Shown piece after piece: positions 26,508 through 33,669 of a DNA stretch of 64,000 nucleotides. The position numbers and the translations under genes were made by a program. The notes beneath the pieces are model-generated. The model searched no databases, was not told the DNA's origin, and saw nothing but the letters and a program-made list of their open reading frames with translations. The stretch is from Myxococcaceae bacterium JPH2 (GTDB taxonomy: Bacteria; Myxococcota; Myxococcia; Myxococcales; Myxococcaceae). Positions within the stretch are counted from its first letter, which is position 1. Each line of letters starts with the position of its first letter. Location of the stretch: the NCBI GenBank assembly GCA_016458225.1, contig JAEMGR010000032.1:1-64000 (forward strand), given 5' to 3'.

Positions 26508-28666
26508 AGCGCAGCACCCTTGCCGCCCTGATGCTGGGCGCCGCCGGCTTGACCGGGGCGTGCTCGGATACGACGACGACCGCTGGCGCCGCGGGCCTGT
26601 CGGGCACGTATGACGTTGCGCTCGTGGACCCGCTCGTCTTCGTGACGTCGCAGGACCAGAACGAGCTGCGCGTGCTGGACCTGGACAGCTCGCCGCGCCA
26701 GTTCATGCCCGCCCCCAACCCGCTCCAGCCCTTGGCCATCCCAGTCCTGGAGCGGCCGGACGCGCTCACGCGAGACACGGGCTACGACGCCGCGGGCTTC
26801 GATGTGCGGGGGCCCTATGTGTACGCCCGCAGCTCTGGAGGTCAGCGCATCTCCGTGGTGGCCGCGGATCGCTCACGGCTCGTCGAGGTGCAGCGCCTGG
26901 ACGTGGGCGCGCTGCTGACGGCGTTCGCGGCGCGGTCTCCCGCGGCCGACGGCGCGCCCAGCGTGCTCTACTACGCCCTGCAGACCCAGCCGGCCGGCAT
27001 GGATGCGACGGCGTGCCCCGCGGGAGTGGGCGTCATCATGCGGCAGGAGCTGCCAGGGCCGGACGCGCTCGCGAGCGCCTCGTTGCCCGCGCCCACGCCG
27101 GTCTTCTGCATGGATCCGCAGGAGTCCGCGCTGTCCCTGGTGGTGTTGCCGAAGGTCGATGCCTCTGGGACGTCGGCAGGGGAGCCCGAGCCGCTGGCGG
27201 TGGCGCTGCGCAACGTCAATCGTTCCTCGGCCAATCCTGGCGCGACCCTCAGCCGGACCATCCGCATCCGGGGCGAGGTCACCGCCGCCGGTCCGAAGCA
27301 GACTCCGCTGGTCACCTACACGCGGCCCGAGCAGGGCGCGGGGACCGGAACGGCCATCGCCGCGCGGCTGCTGGCCACGCATTCCATCGTCCAGTCGGAG
27401 GTCGTCGACGGCGATGGCAAAGTGGTCACGGACGAGAATGGCAACATCGTCTTCACGCCTGTTCCGGGGATGGGCGCCGGGCGATTCATCTACGCGGTGC
27501 TCGATGAGTTGACCTGCACGGGCGCCAGCTGCGTGGGCGTCATCGCGATCGACTCGGAGACGGGCCAGTTGGCCAAGGACGTCACGGGCGCGGACATGCT
27601 CACGCTCCTGCCTCCCGCGGGCCTGCCCACGGGGCTGACCCTGCACCGGGGCCTGAACATCAACAACCGCAGCGACAGTGGGACTGCCAAGGCCTTCTAT
27701 CCGCTGCTGGGGATCATGCCGTCCTCGGATGGCACCATCACGCTGTTCCGTGCCGACACGCGCCGCGCGCTCAACCTGTCGACGTCCGTGCCGACCAAGA
27801 AGGTCGAGCTGCGGGACGCGCTGGAAGTGGCGCGGTCCCCTCAGCCAGACAACCCGGTCCAGGTGGTCCAGGGCTACCGGGACCCGAATGATCCGCTCAA
27901 CGTCATTCCGGTGTGCACGGACACGAACAGCCTGTGTGGAGGCTCGCTCCCGAGCATCACCTGGCGCATCGTCGCCAACGGAGTCCTGCCGGGGCTCTCC
28001 GCGGTGGCCCGGGACGTCAACAGCCCCGTGCTGACCGTGGACGCAGCCCAGGGCAGCCTCATCCAGGACAACGACCTCATCTCGCTCCAGACGGATACGG
28101 TGGCGTGCAGCACGAACCTGCGGGTCAAGAAGGTCACGCTGGGCGACGGACGGGTGCAGATCCTCGACACCGCCGTGACGCCGCTGCCGACCGACTGCGC
28201 CGCGTACGGGCGGTTCTCGGTGCTCGCGGACGGGGCGGAGAAGTTCGTCCTCTACTCGGGCACGGAGACCAGCGACAACTACGTCCGCCGGCTCGCGGGG
28301 GCGACGTACTACGAGATCCTGCAGCCCTCGTCGTACTACTACCACCCGGACAACTTCGGTAAGCCCGGGTTCCCGGCCACGCCGCCCTCTGCGTTCCTGT
28401 ACATCAGCTACACCACGGTGCAGGCGGGAGACCGCTACGTGGTGGGCCTGTCTTCGGGATACCGCCCGTACGTGTTCTCCGTGGACAACTCGAGCACGTC
28501 GGGGCTGAGCGCGTTCCGCCTGCCGGGACCCGTGGTCGCGGCCGAGGTCAACTCGAATACCGAGGCCTATATCGCCTACCCGTCAGCGGACGGCATCCTC
28601 CAGGTCACGCTCCAGGTCGTGGTGGACAACGAGGCCAACCTCCAGGCTGTGCGCTCGTTCCAGTAA
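26504..28666 (+). CDS. Second large lipoprotein, Kil/Tad locus (propeller-like)
   Basis: A 720-residue lipoprotein starting with GTG at 26504, overlapping the preceding stop. The signal sequence MKRSTLAALMLGAAGLTGAC gives a lipid-anchored Cys20. It contains repeated short strand motifs, such as VFVTSQDQNELRVLDLDSSP and AVLDELTCTGASCVGVIAID. Several Cys residues in CTGASC and CTDTNSLCGG could form disulfides. No recognised family was assigned by eye. Its coupling with the preceding gene suggests a two-protein outer-surface complex feeding the secretin below. Confidence 0.7.
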   Translation: MKRSTLAALMLGAAGLTGACSDTTTTAGAAGLSGTYDVALVDPLVFVTSQDQNELRVLDLDSSPRQFMPAPNPLQPLAIPVLERPDALTRDTGYDAAGFDVRGPYVYARSSGGQRISVVAADRSRLVEVQRLDVGALLTAFAARSPAADGAPSVLYYALQTQPAGMDATACPAGVGVIMRQELPGPDALASASLPAPTPVFCMDPQESALSLVVLPKVDASGTSAGEPEPLAVALRNVNRSSANPGATLSRTIRIRGEVTAAGPKQTPLVTYTRPEQGAGTGTAIAARLLATHSIVQSEVVDGDGKVVTDENGNIVFTPVPGMGAGRFIYAVLDELTCTGASCVGVIAIDSETGQLAKDVTGADMLTLLPPAGLPTGLTLHRGLNINNRSDSGTAKAFYPLLGIMPSSDGTITLFRADTRRALNLSTSVPTKKVELRDALEVARSPQPDNPVQVVQGYRDPNDPLNVIPVCTDTNSLCGGSLPSITWRIVANGVLPGLSAVARDVNSPVLTVDAAQGSLIQDNDLISLQTDTVACSTNLRVKKVTLGDGRVQILDTAVTPLPTDCAAYGRFSVLADGAEKFVLYSGTETSDNYVRRLAGATYYEILQPSSYYYHPDNFGKPGFPATPPSAFLYISYTTVQAGDRYVVGLSSGYRPYVFSVDNSSTSGLSAFRLPGPVVAAEVNSNTEAYIAYPSADGILQVTLQVVVDNEANLQAVRSFQ

Positions 28667-28729
28667 ACTGGGCGGGCCGAGAGCGGTCTGCTATCGTCCG
28701 AAGCGTCCAGTTTCGCCGAGTCAAGACCG

Positions 28730-29608
28730 ATGATCGATCAGAACTCCCGCCCTGCCCGCAAGGTCGGCATCGCCGACCACCTGTGGGAGACGTACGAAGA
28801 CATGGCCCAGCAGATGGGCTCCGATCGTGACGCGCTCATCAATCAGGCGCTGTTCATGTTCGCCCGGCTGAATGGGTTCATCGAGGCGAGAGGCCGGGGA
28901 GAGGCCTCCGCCGCCGTGGCTCCCGCGCCGGCTGCTTCGCGTCCCGCCGCCGCCCCCCCGCCGTCCCGCCCCGCGTCTCCGCCGGTGCTCGCGCCCGCGC
29001 CGGCGCCCCGCCTGGAGCCGACCCCGCAGCCTGCCCCTGCCGCACGCCCTCCGCCGCGCCTCGCCGAGGAGCGCGCCTCCGCCAACAACGGGCTCGACAA
29101 CGACCCGGCGCGTCGCGAGGTCGCGGAGCGCGTGTTGGAGACGGCCGCGGAGCTGGAGCGGCTCATCAAGGGGAAGAACGAGCCGCCTCCTCCCAACGAC
29201 GACATGGTCGAGGACGAGGAGCCCCTGCCGGACAACGAGGACCCGGGCATGGAGGATATGCCCGACGAGCCCGCGGAGCCCGAGCCGGAGGAAGAGGAGA
29301 GCGCCGACGAACTCGCCGAGGAGGAGGGCGCGGCCCTCTACCTGGTGACCGAGTCCGGGGACGAGGAGCAGATCGTCAAGGAGCGCTTCGTCATCGGCCG
29401 CGGCAAGCACTGCGACTTCGTCATCAACTCGGGCAAGGTGTCGCGCGAGCACGCTGTCATCACGAATGACGGCGGCGAGTTCTTCATCGAGGACCTGGGT
29501 TCGTCCAACGGCACGTGGTTCAACAAGAACCGCATCAAGCGCCGGAAGATTGAAGACGGGGACGAGTACTTCATCTGCAGTGAGAAGATTCGCCTCCTGG
29601 TCCGGTGA
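28730..29608 (+). CDS. FHA-domain protein with ribbon-helix-helix-like N-terminus
   Basis: A 292-residue soluble protein. Residues 12-55 (GIADHLWETYEDMAQQMGSD then RDALINQALFMFARLNGF) look like a ribbon-helix-helix or short helical module. A Pro/Ala-rich and then strongly acidic linker follows (about 65-205). The C-terminal FHA domain (about 212-292) has phosphothreonine-binding signatures GR, SREHAVI and LGSSNGTWFNK. FHA domains bind pThr peptides. It lies between the two lipoproteins and the Tad-like genes, so it probably senses kinase signalling for the machine. Confidence 0.85.
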   Translation: MIDQNSRPARKVGIADHLWETYEDMAQQMGSDRDALINQALFMFARLNGFIEARGRGEASAAVAPAPAASRPAAAPPPSRPASPPVLAPAPAPRLEPTPQPAPAARPPPRLAEERASANNGLDNDPARREVAERVLETAAELERLIKGKNEPPPPNDDMVEDEEPLPDNEDPGMEDMPDEPAEPEPEEEESADELAEEEGAALYLVTESGDEEQIVKERFVIGRGKHCDFVINSGKVSREHAVITNDGGEFFIEDLGSSNGTWFNKNRIKRRKIEDGDEYFICSEKIRLLVR

Positions 29609-29659
29609 GCGTCAGCCCCGACCCGAGGGCTTCCCGCTGTTCGCCAATTGACGGGATCC

Positions 29660-29706
29660 AGGCGTCCCTGGTTTGATACCGGACGCCTGTCCGCGAAGGG
29701 GACAGG
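29660..29706 (+). promoter_or_regulatory. Overlapping mutually exclusive hairpins ahead of the prepilin peptidase gene
   Basis: Hairpin A: 29660-29667 with 29681-29688 (8 bp, 13-nt loop). Hairpin B: 29686-29692 with 29700-29706 (7 bp, 7-nt loop). The two share 29686-29688 and cannot both form. Hairpin B would pair part of the purine-rich AAGGGGACAGG that precedes the ATG at 29713. Translational control is an inference; no structure prediction was run. Confidence 0.4.
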
Positions 29707-29712
29707 TGCCGG

Positions 29713-30249
29713 ATGACACCTGCTCAGCTCGCGCTGTGGACGATCCTCGGAGTGGCACTGGTGATCTCGGTGGTGACGGATGTCCTGCGCCGCCGGATCC
29801 TGGATGTCGTCACCTACCCGCTCGTGGTGGTGGCGCTGGGCACGCGTCTGGCCACCGAGGGGTGGGGCGGTCTGGAGCAGGGGTTGGTGAGCGGGGCAGT
29901 GTCGGGACTGGGGCTGTCGTTGGTGCTCCTGCCCGGCGCGTTACGGGGGCGGATGGGGTGGGGTGACGTGAAGCTGATGGCCGGCGTGGGCGCGGTGCTG
30001 GGGTTCCCGGCGGTGCTCGCGGCGGCGGCCTTCATCTCGCTGGTGGGCGCGCTGCAGGCAACGGTGACGTTGCTGTGGCATGGCGCCGTGTGGGACACGC
30101 TGGCGGCGGTGGGGCGGCGGTGGGCGGTGCGGGCGCGGTTGTTGCGCGAGGACGCGGACATCGGGCCGCGGCACAGCATTCCCTACGGGGTGGCCATCGC
30201 GCTTGGCACCTTCTGGGCCATGTGGTGGCAGCACAAGAGTTTGGGTTAG
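29713..30249 (+). CDS. kilA: Prepilin peptidase, CpaA/TadV type (KilA-like)
   Basis: A 178-residue membrane protein of the minimal A24 family, with no methyltransferase domain. Aspartates D23 (in SVVTDVLRRR) and D85 (in MGWGDVKLMAGVG) are the conserved catalytic pair of type 4 prepilin peptidases. About five hydrophobic segments are visible. The Tad-type peptidase cleaves Flp pilin and pseudopilin leaders. It lies directly before a CpaC-type secretin. The name follows my memory of the M. xanthus Kil nomenclature, where letters follow Cpa names. Confidence 0.85.
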   Translation: MTPAQLALWTILGVALVISVVTDVLRRRILDVVTYPLVVVALGTRLATEGWGGLEQGLVSGAVSGLGLSLVLLPGALRGRMGWGDVKLMAGVGAVLGFPAVLAAAAFISLVGALQATVTLLWHGAVWDTLAAVGRRWAVRARLLREDADIGPRHSIPYGVAIALGTFWAMWWQHKSLG

Positions 30250-30284
30250 CTCGGATTCGGAACGCGGAAGAGGGGTCTCGTACG

Positions 30285-31733
30285 ATGTACACACGCTTCA
30301 CGCACGCTGCGGCACTTGGCGCTCTCGTCGCTCTCGTGGCCAGTGCTCCGGCGCTGGCCCAGGAGGGCAGCACCGTCAGCCTGGGAGTGGGCACCCAGAA
30401 GGTGGTCAGCATCCCCGGCCTGAGCCGAGTCGCCCTTGGCGACCCGTCCGTCGCGGATGTGAGCACGCTGGGCACCAGCCAGCTGCTCATCACCGGTAAG
30501 CAGGAAGGCAAGACGACGCTGCTCGTCTGGAAGACGTCAGGCCAGCGCGTCAGCTACAACGTCACCGTCCGCAAGCAGGACCCCAACGAGGTCATCTCGG
30601 AGATCAAGCGACTCCTGGGAGAGATCGAGGGCGTCTCGGTGCGCATGGTGGGTGACCGCATCTACCTGGACGGTCAGGCCTACACGACGCAGGACGCGGA
30701 CCGCATCGAGCAGGTGGTGAGCCTCTATCCGAACGTGAAGTCGTTCGTGAAGATCGCCCCCAACGCCAAGAAGCTGGTCGCGCAGAACCTCAACGCGGCC
30801 TTCCAGAAGGCCGGGCTGCGCAACGTGCAGGCCAACGTGGTGGGCGCCACCATCTTCCTGGAGGGCTCCGTGGAGAGCCAGCAGGACCTGCAGAAGGCCG
30901 AGCTCATCACCAAGGCCATCGGCGAGAAGGTGGAGAACCTGCTGGTGGTCGGCATCAAGCGGATGATCCTCACCGAGGTCCAGTTCGTCGAAATCCGCCG
31001 CGACAGCCGCGACCGGTACGGCATCAAGTACCCGACGGACATCACGGGCACGGCGAGCATCGCGGCCAACATCACCCAGGAGCTGTTCCCGGGCACGTTC
31101 GGGCAGGGCGCCTCGCAGATCGGCATCGGCGCGGGCTCGGCGTTCACGGTGGGCTTCCAGAGCAACGACGGCTACGGCCGCCTGCTCGCCCAGCCGAAGC
31201 TGGTGTGCGCCAGCGGTGAGAAGGCGGAGTTCCTGGCGGGCGGCGAGGTTCCCATCCCGCTCATCACGAACACGCAGGCCACGGTCGAGTTCAAGCCCTA
31301 CGGCGTCATCCTGAACATCCGGCCCACGGCGGACCGCAACGGCAACATCCAGACCGAGGTCGAGGCCGAGGCGTCGGAGATCGACACGTCAGTGGCCGTC
31401 TCCTTCGGTGGTTCGTCCGCCATCCCCGGCTTCCGGACCCGCAAGGTGAAGACGAACGTCACCGTGCGCCACGGAGAGACCATCGTGCTGTCGGGTGTCT
31501 TCAGCCACGACGAGCAGAAGGCCGTCTCGAAGATTCCGGGCCTGGGCAACATCCCCATCGTGGGCGAGCTGTTCAAGAACCGCGCGTTCGACACGACCAA
31601 GCGCGAGCTGGTCATCTTCGTCACGCCGCGCATCGTGAACCCGGATTCCGACAAGGTCCGGACCATCATCGAGGACGTGAAGAGCCGCTACAAGCAGGCG
31701 CGCTCCGAGGTGAACTTCAACATCTTCGACTGA
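30285..31733 (+). CDS. kilC: Tad/Kil secretin, CpaC type
   Basis: A 482-residue protein with signal peptide ending ALAQ-EG. The N-terminal part is a Pil-N/BON-like domain (VSLGVGTQKVVSIPGLSRV; GDRIYLDGQAYTTQDADR), followed by a second BON-like repeat (VVGATIFLEGSVESQQDLQK). The secretin domain proper starts with MILTEVQFVEIRRDS and includes GYGRLLAQPKLVCASGEKAE and PLITNTQATVEFKPYG. The C-terminus ends RELVIFVTPRIVNP, the usual secretin end. It should form the outer-membrane channel. It lies just before the FHA-ATPase. Confidence 0.92.
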   Translation: MYTRFTHAAALGALVALVASAPALAQEGSTVSLGVGTQKVVSIPGLSRVALGDPSVADVSTLGTSQLLITGKQEGKTTLLVWKTSGQRVSYNVTVRKQDPNEVISEIKRLLGEIEGVSVRMVGDRIYLDGQAYTTQDADRIEQVVSLYPNVKSFVKIAPNAKKLVAQNLNAAFQKAGLRNVQANVVGATIFLEGSVESQQDLQKAELITKAIGEKVENLLVVGIKRMILTEVQFVEIRRDSRDRYGIKYPTDITGTASIAANITQELFPGTFGQGASQIGIGAGSAFTVGFQSNDGYGRLLAQPKLVCASGEKAEFLAGGEVPIPLITNTQATVEFKPYGVILNIRPTADRNGNIQTEVEAEASEIDTSVAVSFGGSSAIPGFRTRKVKTNVTVRHGETIVLSGVFSHDEQKAVSKIPGLGNIPIVGELFKNRAFDTTKRELVIFVTPRIVNPDSDKVRTIIEDVKSRYKQARSEVNFNIFD

Positions 31734-31768
31734 GCGAGGGGCCCCTCGGGGGCCACCATCGCGGTGAC

Positions 31769-31817
31769 GGGCCGGGCTCGCCTCTCTTCCAGAGGCGGGT
31801 GCCGGCCCGGTTTCTTT
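31769..31817 (+). terminator. Terminator or attenuator between secretin and FHA-ATPase genes
   Basis: An outer 7-bp stem (31769-31775 with 31802-31808) and an inner 6-bp stem (31780-31785 with 31791-31796, 5-nt loop), followed by GGTTTCTTTC. It sits in the 153-nt gap after the secretin stop. It could separate transcription of the ATPase and the membrane FHA protein from the upstream genes. Confidence 0.6.
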
Positions 31818-31886
31818 CAGGCATCACGCGCGGGAGACGAGCAGCGCCCTTTGAGGTGGCGTGGGTGCTTGGTAGGATCCGCCCCC

Positions 31887-33662
31887 ATGTTTCTGATCAC
31901 CCTCGCGGAAAAGGGCGGCGGAACCGAGCAGCGTGAGTTCGACAAGAACGAGATCACGATCGGCCGTCTTGCAGGAAACGACATCGTCCTCGCGAAGGGC
32001 AACGTCTCCAAATACCACTCCCGCATCGTCGCGAAGGACGGCAAGTGCATCATCGTGGACATGAAGTCCACGAACGGCACCTTCGTGAACGGCAAGAAGA
32101 TCGGCGCGCCGCAGGTGCTCAAGCCGTCCGATCAGATCTACATCGGCGACTACATCATCAACGCGGAGATCCTCGATGAGGAGGCGCCCGCGATGACGCG
32201 CACCGCCGCTCCCGAGGAGGAGTACTACGACGAGGGCGGCGAGGAGGCCTACGAGCAGGAGGAAGAGGAGGCCTACGAAGAAGAGGCGCCCGAAGAGGCA
32301 CCTGCCCCGGCGGCTCCCGCGAAGAACATGCCTGCGTCGCTCGCCGCGGCGATGGCGAAGAACAAGAAGAAGGTGGACCCCCGGCTGGAGCGCTACTCGC
32401 GCTTGCAGAAGGAGATCCACGATCGGCTCATCGAGTACCTCGACCTGCGTCGCATGGACATGGACCGGCTCGGTGACGAGGAACTCTGGCGCCGCACCGA
32501 GAAGGCCATCCGCGACATCATCGACCAGATGGACGCGGACGGTGAGTTGCCCGAGGACGTGGACCGCGAGGAGCTGCTCACCGACGTCATCAACGAGGCG
32601 CTGGGCCTGGGGCCCCTCGAAGCGTTCCTCGCGTCGGATGAGATCAGCGAGATCATGGTGAACCACGCCAACCAGATCTACATCGAGCGCAAGGGCAAGC
32701 TGACGCTGTCGGAGAAGACGTTCTCGTCGAACCAGGCGGTGCTGGGCGTCATCGAGCGCATCGTGGCGCCCATCGGACGCCGCATCGACGAGTCGAGCCC
32801 GCTGGTGGACGCGCGCCTCAAGGACGGCAGCCGCGTGAACGCCATCATCCCGCCGCTGGCGCTCAAGGGCCCCTGCATCACCATCCGCAAGTTCAAGAAG
32901 GACTCGCTGAAGATCCAGGACCTGGTGAAGTACAAGACGCTCACCGCGCAGATGGCCGAGTTCCTGGAGATGTGCGTGAAGGCCCGGCGCAACATCGTCA
33001 TCTCGGGCGGCACGGGCTCGGGGAAGACGACGACGCTGAACATCATCAGCTCGTTCATCCCCGACAGTGAGCGCATCGTCACGGTGGAGGACGCCGCGGA
33101 GCTCCAGCTGCCGCAGGACCACTGGGTGCAGCTGGAGAGCCGCCCGCCCAACCTGGAAGGCAAGGGCGCCATCACCATCCGCGACCTGGTGAAGAACTGC
33201 CTGCGCATGCGGCCGGACCGCATCGTCGTGGGTGAGTGCCGCTCGGGCGAGACGCTGGACATGCTCCAGGCCATGAACACCGGCCACGACGGTTCGCTCA
33301 CCACGCTGCACGCGAACACGCCGCGAGACGCCATCGCTCGGCTGGAGACGATGGTGCTCATGTCCGGCATGGAGCTGCCGGTGAAGGCCATCCGCGAGCA
33401 GATCGCCAGCGCGGTGCACATGATCGTGCAGCAGACGCGCTTCTCCGACGGTACGCGGAAGATCTGCTACGTCACCGAGGTGTCGGGCATGGAGGTCGAC
33501 ATCGTGACCCTCCAGGACATCTTCTACTTCAAGCAGGACGGGTTCACGGAGGACCACAAGGTGCGTGGCCGCTTCGTGGCGTCGGGCTTCGTGCCGAAGT
33601 TCTACGACGAGCTTCAGCGCAAGGGCATTCCCGTGAACATGAGCATCTTCCGCGAGGACTGA
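31887..33662 (+). CDS. kilF: CpaF-type Tad ATPase fused to an N-terminal FHA domain (KilF-like)
   Basis: A 591-residue protein. An N-terminal FHA domain (about 24-95) has GR27, S41-x2-H44 and STNGTF from 61. An acidic Glu/Tyr/Ala linker (about 100-135) follows. The rest is the secretion ATPase of the TadA/CpaF/VirB11 type. Walker A is GGTGSGKTT at 374-382 (Lys380), and the Asp-box/Walker B segment is MRPDRIVVGECRSGE. The C-terminal H-box reads LTTLHANTPRDA. It powers assembly of the Tad-type machine in the cytoplasm. Fusion of FHA to CpaF implies direct phosphothreonine control. The gene starts 153 nt after the secretin and is followed 7 nt later by another FHA gene. Confidence 0.93.
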   Translation: MFLITLAEKGGGTEQREFDKNEITIGRLAGNDIVLAKGNVSKYHSRIVAKDGKCIIVDMKSTNGTFVNGKKIGAPQVLKPSDQIYIGDYIINAEILDEEAPAMTRTAAPEEEYYDEGGEEAYEQEEEEAYEEEAPEEAPAPAAPAKNMPASLAAAMAKNKKKVDPRLERYSRLQKEIHDRLIEYLDLRRMDMDRLGDEELWRRTEKAIRDIIDQMDADGELPEDVDREELLTDVINEALGLGPLEAFLASDEISEIMVNHANQIYIERKGKLTLSEKTFSSNQAVLGVIERIVAPIGRRIDESSPLVDARLKDGSRVNAIIPPLALKGPCITIRKFKKDSLKIQDLVKYKTLTAQMAEFLEMCVKARRNIVISGGTGSGKTTTLNIISSFIPDSERIVTVEDAAELQLPQDHWVQLESRPPNLEGKGAITIRDLVKNCLRMRPDRIVVGECRSGETLDMLQAMNTGHDGSLTTLHANTPRDAIARLETMVLMSGMELPVKAIREQIASAVHMIVQQTRFSDGTRKICYVTEVSGMEVDIVTLQDIFYFKQDGFTEDHKVRGRFVASGFVPKFYDELQRKGIPVNMSIFRED

Positions 33663-33669
33663 CGCGCCC

